Assembly: GCF_024244095.1 (NCBI RefSeq)
Contig: NW_026250686.1
Span: forward strand, 124,001 to 188,000
Reading direction: 5' to 3'
DNA from: Nematocida homosporus
Taxonomy: Eukaryota; Microsporidia
Length of the DNA: 64,000 nt
The notes beneath the pieces were generated by a model. It worked only from the letters and a program-made list of their open reading frames with translations, made no database searches and was not told the origin of the DNA. Below, piece after piece: positions 1-7,477 of this stretch. Made by a program: the position numbers and the translations under genes. Position 1 is the first letter of the stretch, and every line of letters begins with the position of its first letter.

Positions 1-629
1 GATATGAAGTAGTTGGTGATCGGTTGTTTTATAATGGCGAAGAAGTAAGTGTTGTTTATTTCCGGTGGTTATACAATGCTGATCAGTATACGGAAGAGAT
101 AATTAAGATGAGGATAGCAATTGAAAGTACAGTGGCTGTACCTGTGCCTAGTGTAAATGTACAGATAGCTGGACTGAAGTTCTTTCAACGGTTGTTTGCT
201 AAACGGGAGTTTTTGAGTAGGTATACGGAAGACTTCTCAGTGGAAAGGTTCTTTGTGTCCTTTATGACTGTAGCTGAGTATCGTAAGCACAATCCTAAGA
301 AGCCTTATGTTCTGAAGCCTTTGAGTGAAGGGGGAGGTCATAATTACTTTAAGGGTGATGTACTGGAGAAGGTTAAGAGTTTAACGGGGAAGGAAGAGGA
401 GGCTTATATTCTAATGGAGGAGATAGAGGGAACGCAAAGAAAGAATCGGGCTTTGATGAAGCCAATCGGGAATATGATTGGAGAAGTAGGTGTATTTGGG
501 TATACAGTAGCTACACCTACGGCTGAAGCTTCTTCTGTAGCTGGGTACATTCTCAGGACTAGATACCATTATGATAATGAAGTAGGCGTTTCGGCTGGAT
601 TTGGGTCTTTAGATAGTATCATGTGGTAA
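1..629 (+). CDS. glutathione synthetase, C-terminal part (5' end outside window)
   Basis: The frame is open from base 3 and ends at TAA 627-629, so the gene begins upstream of the window. The protein would join glycine to gamma-glutamylcysteine to make glutathione in the cytosol. Visible family features are the VVYFR strand, a QIAGLKF segment matching the usual QLAGTK, the glycine-rich substrate loop SEGGGHNYF after a KP dipeptide, the LMEEIEG strand, and the C-terminal YILRTR and GVSAGFGSLD stretches. These match the eukaryotic-type (ATP-grasp) enzyme in order and spacing. The C-terminus is slightly short but otherwise complete. The next gene is on the opposite strand, and the two converge across about 230 bases of simple GT-rich DNA. 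No poly(A) hexamer overlaps the stop, but ATAAA occurs about 25 bases after it. Family assignment is confident from motif order; activity is inferred. Confidence 0.85.
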   Translation, partial: YEVVGDRLFYNGEEVSVVYFRWLYNADQYTEEIIKMRIAIESTVAVPVPSVNVQIAGLKFFQRLFAKREFLSRYTEDFSVERFFVSFMTVAEYRKHNPKKPYVLKPLSEGGGHNYFKGDVLEKVKSLTGKEEEAYILMEEIEGTQRKNRALMKPIGNMIGEVGVFGYTVATPTAEASSVAGYILRTRYHYDNEVGVSAGFGSLDSIMW

Positions 630-859
630 GTCATTTGATAAGTCATGTGGTAGTGCTTGAATAAAGGTTCTGGATTAGGTATAGGTGGTTAGTATGTTAC
701 GTATTTATATTATGATTAGGTTAGGGGGAGTGAAGTGAGTAGTGGAGTGAATAGTGAGTAATTAGTAGTTAATAGTTAGTAGTTAGTAGTTAATAGATAT
801 TAATAAGATGTTGTATTGAATTGGTAGATAGTATTAGGACGTACGTAAGATGTAATTTC

Positions 860-2023
860 CTATCCTAGAGTGAGTGAAGATAGTTTGGGGGATTTTGGGG
901 ACTTGTCCATATGAGGAGGTACTTGGTAGAGATTGATTAGGTCGAGGTCGGGGAAGGCTAGGATTAGGATCTCTTCTAGTTCTGGGAGGTGTTTGCCTTT
1001 TCCTTTCCCGGTAAGATAAACGGACATGTTGAAACGTTTGACACTTTCTTTGAACATACTAAAGGAAGACATAGTTAGTTTGGCGACACGGAAGAATTCG
1101 TTGGATTCACAATTGAAACTTAGCTTAAGGAATCTGAGTCTTAGTTGGTCTATGTTGATAAAGATCTCAATAAGTGCGCGGAAGAAAATACGGGCACATC
1201 CATAATACTCTTGCGTATACATGGCATTGGCTATACGGTAGAGAAGAACGACATCTTCACTTTTACGTAGTTCGGCTACTTTGGCTTCAACGTGTTTGGG
1301 ACCACCTAGAGTTTCTAGGAATTTGCCGGCTTCAAGATCAGCATCATGAATAGTAGTGAGTTCACTACAAACACCTATCTCAGTTACGGATTTGTGATCA
1401 GGTTTAGCCAGTCCATTGATAGTTAAGAACTCTTCTAAACCTGGAGCACTATCTATCTTTATATCACCATACTGTTTTTGGGTTGTACTTATTTCAGGAA
1501 TACTAAAGGCAACTCCCAACTTCTGTAAAATCCGATTGGCTTCAACTCTTATCTCTTCATTAGTAGTACTAGGGGCGGCTAAAGAACAGATCCAGAACAA
1601 CATACGCATATCACAGCGATAAGCAGAAGCCTGTACTAAATCGCGGGCATAGAGAAAGGCTTCATTTACATTGCCTAGATAAACCATCATAAAAACCAAC
1701 TCTCTAAGCATATCTATACGATCTTCTAGTTCAGTACACACAACTAAAGCGGCTTGATAGTAAGCAATTGATTTATCAACTTCTCCAATGCCTATTAAGT
1801 ATTTGGCATAAACCATCTTTGGGTAGTACATATCTGGATATCTTTGTAATAATCCGTCCATCCCTATCTTTGACTCCTTTTTTAAGGCTAAATTCAAGAC
1901 TTCCGTATATGCATCAAAAGGAATGATATCTTCAGGACTAGGTACAACTTCAGATAAGGCTAATTCTGCTTCGGCATAAGCCCGTTGCGACATTAAATTC
2001 TGAATATGTTTCTTCCACGTCAT
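860..2023 (-). CDS. TPR-like helical repeat protein, function unknown
   Basis: This is a 387-residue, mostly helical protein. Residues about 65-130 read like tetratricopeptide units: a YYPKMVYAKYLIGIGEVDKSIAY helix pair is followed by LRELVFMMVYLGNVNEAFLYA. A second helical block lies near residues 235-330. There is no signal peptide or membrane segment. The tail is rich in Lys, Ser and Pro. I do not recognise the family; subunits of TFIIIC, the proteasome lid or RNA-processing complexes have similar helical repeats, and nothing decides between them. The ATG at 2023 is preceded on the coding strand by a T-rich tract (CTCATTTTTTATTCG), as at many starts in this window. The upstream neighbour on the same strand is proteasome alpha-3, about 300 bases away across a tandem repeat. 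Confidence 0.7.
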   Translation of the reverse strand: MTWKKHIQNLMSQRAYAEAELALSEVVPSPEDIIPFDAYTEVLNLALKKESKIGMDGLLQRYPDMYYPKMVYAKYLIGIGEVDKSIAYYQAALVVCTELEDRIDMLRELVFMMVYLGNVNEAFLYARDLVQASAYRCDMRMLFWICSLAAPSTTNEEIRVEANRILQKLGVAFSIPEISTTQKQYGDIKIDSAPGLEEFLTINGLAKPDHKSVTEIGVCSELTTIHDADLEAGKFLETLGGPKHVEAKVAELRKSEDVVLLYRIANAMYTQEYYGCARIFFRALIEIFINIDQLRLRFLKLSFNCESNEFFRVAKLTMSSFSMFKESVKRFNMSVYLTGKGKGKHLPELEEILILAFPDLDLINLYQVPPHMDKSPKSPKLSSLTLG

Positions 2024-2150
2024 CGAATAAAAAATGAGTCTATTCGGTTGAATTTAGATTGAATTAGATTGAATTAGATTGTGTTGGCTTAGTATTTGCT
2101 TAGTTTCAATGTGTTTTAATGCTCTTTAAAGTCTGGTATGTTCAGATGGT

Positions 2151-2234
2151 ATTAGATTAGGTTGAGTTAGTATTAGATTAGGTTGAGTTAGTATTAGATT
2201 AGGTTGAGTTAGTATTGGATTAGGTTGAGTTAGT
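2151..2234. repeat. 21-bp tandem repeat, four units
   Basis: Four units of ATTAGATTAGGTTGAGTTAGT follow one another at 2151, 2172, 2193 and 2214. The last has G for A at the fourth base, and a degenerate fifth follows. It lies between two minus-strand genes and is a locally regular version of the GT-rich words found in most intergenic gaps here. Confidence 0.9.
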
Positions 2235-2326
2235 ATTGGATTGGGTTGGTATTGGGTTGGGTTGAGTGGATTGAGTGGGTTGAGATAGAGATAGAGATAA
2301 AACTGTATTGTAGTAGCCTATTTGAT

Positions 2327-3040
2327 TTATTCATTTTTGGCGGCTCTGAGGGCTTCGGCTATCTCTGGGGTCTTCATTGTTCTTACACAGTGCTTACCCT
2401 CCTCATTGGTATAGAGGATTGTGCAGGCAATGGCTTGCTCATTAGTCTGGCCTTCAGAGGCAGAAGAGAGAGCTTTGAAGGCTCGGGCAATAGCAGCATC
2501 CATTGGAGCAGAAAGATCCGGTGTATCTAAAGCTGCTACTATGGTCTTCTCTCCCTCGCCAAATGCATGGGCTGTCCATTCAACTGGCGTACCACTAGGA
2601 TCGGTACTAAATAAGCGATAACCACGAACTGTATCATACCCAGCAATAAGCAAAGCTACTCCAAAGGGCCGCATTCCTCCTTTTTGCGTAAAGTCTTGTT
2701 GAATACGAGCAATAGTCTTAGCTACCATCCAAGGGCTCATCGGCTGATCATACTCCTCTAGAAACTCTTGGGCTTTTAAACGAGCATAGTTTACTAAGAC
2801 ATTACTATCGGCATAAAGACCTCCTACTACGGCATAAACATTATCATTGATATTGTAAATCTTCTCATCTGGAATAAGAGTAGTATTAGTTTCAGTGTTC
2901 TTTCCCAGTAAAACAACCCCATTCTTGAAACAAAGACCTAAAGAAGCACCAGCAGAACTAATACTCTTGATAGCATATTCGACTTGATGAATTCTTCCTT
3001 CTTCTGAGAAAGTGTTAGTTAATGCGTCAGTCTCGTCCAT
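2327..3040 (-). CDS. PRE9: 20S proteasome subunit alpha-3 (PSMA4/Pre9 type)
   Basis: This 237-residue protein is an alpha-ring subunit of the 20S proteasome. The alpha-subunit signature is near the N-terminus (FSEEGRIHQVEYAIKSI, residues about 10-26). The GASLG strand follows, then YADSNVLVNYARLKAQEFL and QDFTQKGGMRPFGVALL. The Gln-Lys-Gly-Gly-Met-Arg-Pro-Phe-Gly run and the LFSTDPSGT segment fit the alpha-3 class best; another alpha type is possible. Alpha subunits are not proteolytic; they gate the barrel. Length is normal for the family, slightly short at the C-terminus. AATAAA overlaps the TAA stop (complement of 2326-2331). The start is preceded by a T-rich tract (CTTTCTTTGTTTTT). Confidence 0.92.
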   Translation of the reverse strand: MDETDALTNTFSEEGRIHQVEYAIKSISSAGASLGLCFKNGVVLLGKNTETNTTLIPDEKIYNINDNVYAVVGGLYADSNVLVNYARLKAQEFLEEYDQPMSPWMVAKTIARIQQDFTQKGGMRPFGVALLIAGYDTVRGYRLFSTDPSGTPVEWTAHAFGEGEKTIVAALDTPDLSAPMDAAIARAFKALSSASEGQTNEQAIACTILYTNEEGKHCVRTMKTPEIAEALRAAKNE

Positions 3041-3783
3041 AAAAACAAAGAAAGAGAACTAGATTAGTATTTAGTCTGTATTGTCTATAGAAGATGCAAA
3101 GACGTCAATTCCCCCCTGGTATTACATCAGGACAGGCATAATACCTAGAATTAGGTGGGGTGAGGTTTGGTTGGGGTGTGGTTGGAGTGGTGTGGTTGGA
3201 GTAAGTTAAGAGTACTTATTGAGTTGTCGGTGTTGTAAGGGAGTGAAAGATAGGAGTAGTGTTAAATCAGTGCAGATAATAGTTAATTGAGTTTAGTGTT
3301 AGTATTGTGTTGGTATTGTGTTAGTATTGGTTTGGTGGGTCCTCAGTACTTAAATCCTCCGGATGAGTTTGGCCTTCTACCTTAGAGTGGTCTTAAGTTG
3401 AGTTGAGTTTGGTTTGATGACGTAATGTGAAGTGAAGTAAAGTAATGTGAAGTGAAGTGAAGTGAAGTGAAGTGAAATAAAGTAGTTAATAATATAAGTG
3501 GTCTTGGTTGGAGTAGTATATAATAGTTTAGGTGGTCGATGGTAGTGTTAGTAATGAGTTGGTATTGAGTTGGGATTGAGTATTTTAGAGTGCGATAAGT
3601 AGATGAATAAATAGGTAGGGTGTTGGGAGTGGTTTGGGCATGACTGGGGACAATCTGTTACTTGATAATGAGCTGGTTGTTAATCGGACAAGTAAATAAT
3701 AAGAAGGTCTTTGACCTATTATGTTTATTGCATAGGTGACTTCCCGCCATTTTCATTTTAAATAGGATCTCTGGAAAATTGGG
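3041..3783. other. 743-bp intergenic gap, GT-rich, with a TGAAG microsatellite
   Basis: No gene is seen. About 3420-3485 carries an irregular 5-bp tandem repeat of GTGAA/GTAAA units. Stretches 3090-3160, 3340-3400 and 3600-3780 are less repetitive (including a run of six C at 3113-3118) and could hold an RNA gene, but I recognise no tRNA, snRNA or snoRNA there. The region separates two divergently transcribed genes and so must hold the promoters of proteasome alpha-3 and Dbf4. Confidence 0.6.
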
Positions 3784-4146
3784 ATGGAGTATCATGTTTT
3801 CAAGAATCCGTATGTTCTAATTGAAGATGCCACGGGAAAACATCGACCATTTTATAAGGAATATGAAGGGACTAGTAAGGAAAATTGTGTTCCTAAAGTT
3901 GTTTTGGCCCCAAGTATTCCTAGACCTGCAGGTAAACGTGAAAAGCCTAATCGCCGCCCAGGTGTTTGTGAAATGTGTGTAGTAAGATATCAAGATTACG
4001 ATCAGCATATCTTGGAGAAATCACATGTTAAGACTCTAAAAGAAATCGGCAGTTACTCAGAAATTGATGCCTTAATTAGTCAGTTAGATGCTTGTAATGC
4101 CCGGGCAAGTAAGTCAGCTAAGAAGCGCTTGTTTCGTAGCAGTTAA
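3784..4146 (+). CDS. DBF4: minimal Dbf4: motif M plus Dbf4-type zinc finger
   Basis: This 120-residue protein matches two conserved blocks of Dbf4, the regulatory subunit of the Cdc7 kinase (DDK) that phosphorylates Mcm2-7 to fire replication origins. Residues 8-27 (NPYVLIEDATGKHRPFYKEY) fit motif M, which touches the Cdc7 C-lobe. Residues 60-81 fit motif C, the Dbf4 zinc finger, with Cys62, Cys65, His75 and His81 in the C-x2-C-x9-H-x5-H spacing. The N-terminal BRCT-like motif N of fungal and animal Dbf4 is absent, and so are the usual long linkers. The ATG at 3784 is the first in frame. The stop TAA at 4144-4146 is followed by AATAAA about a dozen bases on. The two motifs in the right order make the assignment strong; that so short a protein is a working activator is inferred. 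Confidence 0.82.
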   Translation: MEYHVFKNPYVLIEDATGKHRPFYKEYEGTSKENCVPKVVLAPSIPRPAGKREKPNRRPGVCEMCVVRYQDYDQHILEKSHVKTLKEIGSYSEIDALISQLDACNARASKSAKKRLFRSS

Positions 4147-4250
4147 GATAGGCTATCAATAAATCGTATTATCTACTTAAAGATTAAATTGAGTTGGTAT
4201 TGAGTTGGGTGGTGTTGAGTTAGTATTGAGTTGGGTGGTGTTGGGTGGTG

Positions 4251-6836
4251 TTAGTATTGGGGTGAGGAGAGATTAGGACTGGCTGAGGATGCTGGTTCGG
4301 TGGGAGTAGTGGTAGTGTTGAAAGGTTTAATGCTGGCGGCTGAAATGGAAGTAGTGGGACAACTTTCTTGTTGAACCCAAGTAAGTGTAGTTGGCTGATT
4401 AAAGTTGGCATATCCGGAACCATTAATGTATCCTGACTTATCCTTGTCTTTATCCTTGGCTTTAGCTGTCCATGGGAAGATCCAATGGGCATACCCCGGA
4501 CCAATTGGTAAGGTGATTTCTCCCTTCTTCTTCAGAATAAAGGATCCTTCAATGTAAGTCAGTTGGTCGACTGAATTAGGTACTTCTTTAAGTGTAGCTG
4601 TTCCTTTCTTAGTACGGATAGATACTTGTAGATTAGTATCTTCATTAAGTCGGCCAAGAATGACTGTGCAGGGCTGTTGTAATGAGATTTCACCTCTAAG
4701 CACTCTTTCGCCTCTACCAATGAAGATCTCACATTGAGTTGGTGTCTCACTAGTTATAATTATACCGGCAGCCGTATCAAAACTACGTGTAAATCGTTTA
4801 GGTAGTTCTTGCGGCTCACCAGGTACTAATCTACTCTGTTCAACTCGGGTGCGAATGATATGTTCAAATTCACGGCAGTGCACTACAAACCCGCCATCCG
4901 TGAATAAGGAAATACAACTCGGCTGAATACGAGCAGCTACAGCCACTCCTTGAAACTCTTCTGAAAGCAAAATCCGGCCAATCACTAGATCGCCTTCGGG
5001 ATTACTATAACTAAGTAGTTGCACAAACTGTCCGGAAGGAGCGGCCATCGAAGTACTACGAATACCTACAGCTAACTCAATATCTTCCATCAGAGTAAAC
5101 TCACCAAATAAAGAGGCTCGAGTTACTGAGAGTTTTAAAACATCCTTTAGTTCAGCAGCTGTATAAGGCAAGTCTATTTGAGCATCCGGTGCCCGCATAT
5201 CTCCTAGAATACGTGTTTCAATTGCCCGGAAGTGTGACTCAATGATTGCCACTTCCGAAACACTTTCTTGGGAAGAAGTATCTAGGGCGTATCCATCACT
5301 AACGTACTGGGCCCGGGCGGGATCTTTAGGCGGTTCTTCTTTCTTCTTAGGTTGAGATGGCTTATTGGCTCGACCGAAAATACGTTTGGCTGATCCGGCT
5401 GCTCGTACGGATAGATCAAAGAGTTTGAAGAGTCGAGCTGATCCCCAGACTTTAAGTTCTTCTTCTTCTAACTTCCCGACTAGTTTCTGGATCCGGAATT
5501 GGCCTAAACGGAAGAGACTAGATCTAGAGGCGTACTGGACGACTAGAATCCGTTTAGGCTCCCGATAAAGAAGTAAGAACTGGGGCTCAGCCGGATCTGT
5601 TAATTGGTAAAGCAACATATCATCTACTGTAATTCTAATAAACTCAAAGACTTCCCCAGCAATAACTACATGAACTCGGGCTAAATGCGGGGCGTACGTC
5701 TCAATGACTTTAGTTCCTTCATAAGCACTCACTACCCCGGCAAAGGGATTGAAGAGATCTTCGGGCGTACGAAACATTTCTCCAATCCGGGAAATCTTTT
5801 CGGGTGGCATTTCTATCTCAGCCCGCATTAATGGCTCACTAGATGAATTAACTGTACTTTTGGTCTTCCGAAAAATAACATTTCCTTTTTTGGTAATGAT
5901 AGCAAAATCTAAACTCAATAAATTTTTGATTTCCCTAATCTGTTGCATAGCCGCTTCAATATTCCCAGCTGATACTGGATAGTAAGGATAAGCAATAATT
6001 TTGGATCGTGATACTAACATCGGCAAGTAGTAGTAGTACCAGTTCGGATAAATGTACATCTTAGCCACATAACGGCATAATCGTTTCAATAACGTACTAA
6101 CTGAACTAGAAAAGAAGACCGTATCGTTCTTAGCAAAAGCAGCTTCCACCGAGAAATCAAACCCAGGATTTTCCAAGAAACATAACTCCAACCGCGTATG
6201 ATAGTTACTAGCAGGCACTCTAACCACTAACTGGCCTCGAAATGGCTGTAAACGTACCATAATAGGAATAGAGTACCCCTTTATTAGGTCAGCATCAACG
6301 TACATACAATTATCTCCTGCTGCATACTCAACATCCATCAATAAACTTACTTGACTAAACCCAGCCGGTCTTCTCGCTCGTTTCTCACCCGTTCTCGCCA
6401 GTAACTCTTCTAACTCGTTATCAGAAAGAGCTCTAATAGTACGAATATAAGGAGCTTCGCTACCAAAGGAAATATCTCTAAATCGAACTCGTTTAAGAAT
6501 ACCAGTTGAGAAGGCTAAAGAGAGTTTCTTAACTAGAGTCTCTTTAACCTTCTCATAAAAGGTACTTGATCTTGATAATTCAACAAAGTATCTTTGAAAG
6601 ACTATATTTAACCAAGCTACATCTGTACATTCTTCTGTAGCTAGAGATAAGGCATTCATTAAAGATTCAGAAGGATCTTTAAGCATATCTCTAGGACATG
6701 TGTCAGGATATCTCTTTTTTCGGACCATGCGACGTAGGCCCAAAACAAGGGTCGCAAATTGCATAAAGATCACTAGTAGAGCTCCAGCTAAAGCACCAGC
6801 CGCAAACTCTCGATATAGTTCGTATGACATACACAA
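4251..6836 (-). CDS. SMP-domain membrane protein, probable lipid transfer at contact sites
   Basis: This 861-residue protein has one N-terminal membrane segment (residues about 12-34, AGALAGALLVIFMQFATLVLG) followed by basic residues (RRMVRKKR). An SMP-like domain spans about 70-290. Its family-like features are the opening AWLNIVFQRYFVEL helix, FGSEAPYIRTIRAL, the beta-rich VSLLMDVEYAAGDNCMYVDADL and the IMVRLQPFRGQLVVRVP strands. SMP domains (TEX2/Nvj2, tricalbins, ERMES) form lipid-carrying tubes at ER contacts. The rest is largely beta-rich and may include membrane-binding domains, with a charged Lys/Glu/Pro linker near 500-520. The tail, rich in Thr, Pro and Ser, is encoded in skewed DNA like that of the gaps. 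Architecture resembles TEX2/Nvj2 most. The domain call is by eye only, and the partner membranes are unknown. Confidence 0.6.
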   Translation of the reverse strand: MCMSYELYREFAAGALAGALLVIFMQFATLVLGLRRMVRKKRYPDTCPRDMLKDPSESLMNALSLATEECTDVAWLNIVFQRYFVELSRSSTFYEKVKETLVKKLSLAFSTGILKRVRFRDISFGSEAPYIRTIRALSDNELEELLARTGEKRARRPAGFSQVSLLMDVEYAAGDNCMYVDADLIKGYSIPIMVRLQPFRGQLVVRVPASNYHTRLELCFLENPGFDFSVEAAFAKNDTVFFSSSVSTLLKRLCRYVAKMYIYPNWYYYYLPMLVSRSKIIAYPYYPVSAGNIEAAMQQIREIKNLLSLDFAIITKKGNVIFRKTKSTVNSSSEPLMRAEIEMPPEKISRIGEMFRTPEDLFNPFAGVVSAYEGTKVIETYAPHLARVHVVIAGEVFEFIRITVDDMLLYQLTDPAEPQFLLLYREPKRILVVQYASRSSLFRLGQFRIQKLVGKLEEEELKVWGSARLFKLFDLSVRAAGSAKRIFGRANKPSQPKKKEEPPKDPARAQYVSDGYALDTSSQESVSEVAIIESHFRAIETRILGDMRAPDAQIDLPYTAAELKDVLKLSVTRASLFGEFTLMEDIELAVGIRSTSMAAPSGQFVQLLSYSNPEGDLVIGRILLSEEFQGVAVAARIQPSCISLFTDGGFVVHCREFEHIIRTRVEQSRLVPGEPQELPKRFTRSFDTAAGIIITSETPTQCEIFIGRGERVLRGEISLQQPCTVILGRLNEDTNLQVSIRTKKGTATLKEVPNSVDQLTYIEGSFILKKKGEITLPIGPGYAHWIFPWTAKAKDKDKDKSGYINGSGYANFNQPTTLTWVQQESCPTTSISAASIKPFNTTTTPTEPASSASPNLSSPQY

Positions 6837-7477
6837 AATATTAAAAAGGCTTATATAATCTAATTAGACTAGTCTATCTTAGCCAAAACAGAAACTAAAA
6901 AGGAGTTCTTAGTCTGCCACTTCTGAAAAAGATTGGGTTAGGATTGGATTTAGATATATATTTAGTGTGGTATTGAGTGAGTATTGTGTATGGTTGGGTT
7001 GGGATTGGGTTGTGTTGGTATTGTATTGATATTGGTATTGTATTAGGTTGGGTTGGTATAGGGTTAGATTGGGATTGTATTTGGTGTTGGTGTAGAGTTG
7101 GCGTGGTATTGGTATTGAGTTGGTATATCATACTACACCATGCCAACTCAACTCAACCTATAACTCCTAGCACATAATCATACTACACCACCCCAACCTA
7201 ATACAATATCAATACTATACTATAATAATGTGAAGAGTTAAGTTAAGTATTGGGTTAGATTAGTTCAGATCAAATATATGCAACGGGTAGGTTGTGTTAG
7301 GTTGTGTTGGGTTGGGTTGTGTTAGGTTTAGTAGCGGAGTAAGTATAGCCTGGATTATGTAAGATGTAATGTGTAAATACGGGATAAGGAGTAAATCAGT
7401 AAATGTGTCTAATGCAAGGTAACTGTTTATTAACTTAAGTAGATATTGAGTAATTGAATAATTGAATAAGTAAGTGA
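6837..7477. other. 641-bp intergenic gap with GT to AC composition switch
   Basis: No gene is seen. About 6940-7125 is GT-rich on the + strand, 7130-7210 is AC-rich, and 7240-7360 is GT-rich again. The short open frames here are by-products of this simple sequence. Confidence 0.6.

Noticed and set aside
2153..2280. Telomere or subtelomere signal from the TTAGG-like words
   Set aside because: The array is an irregular 21-bp repeat inside a gene-rich region with normal genes on both sides, not a terminal array.
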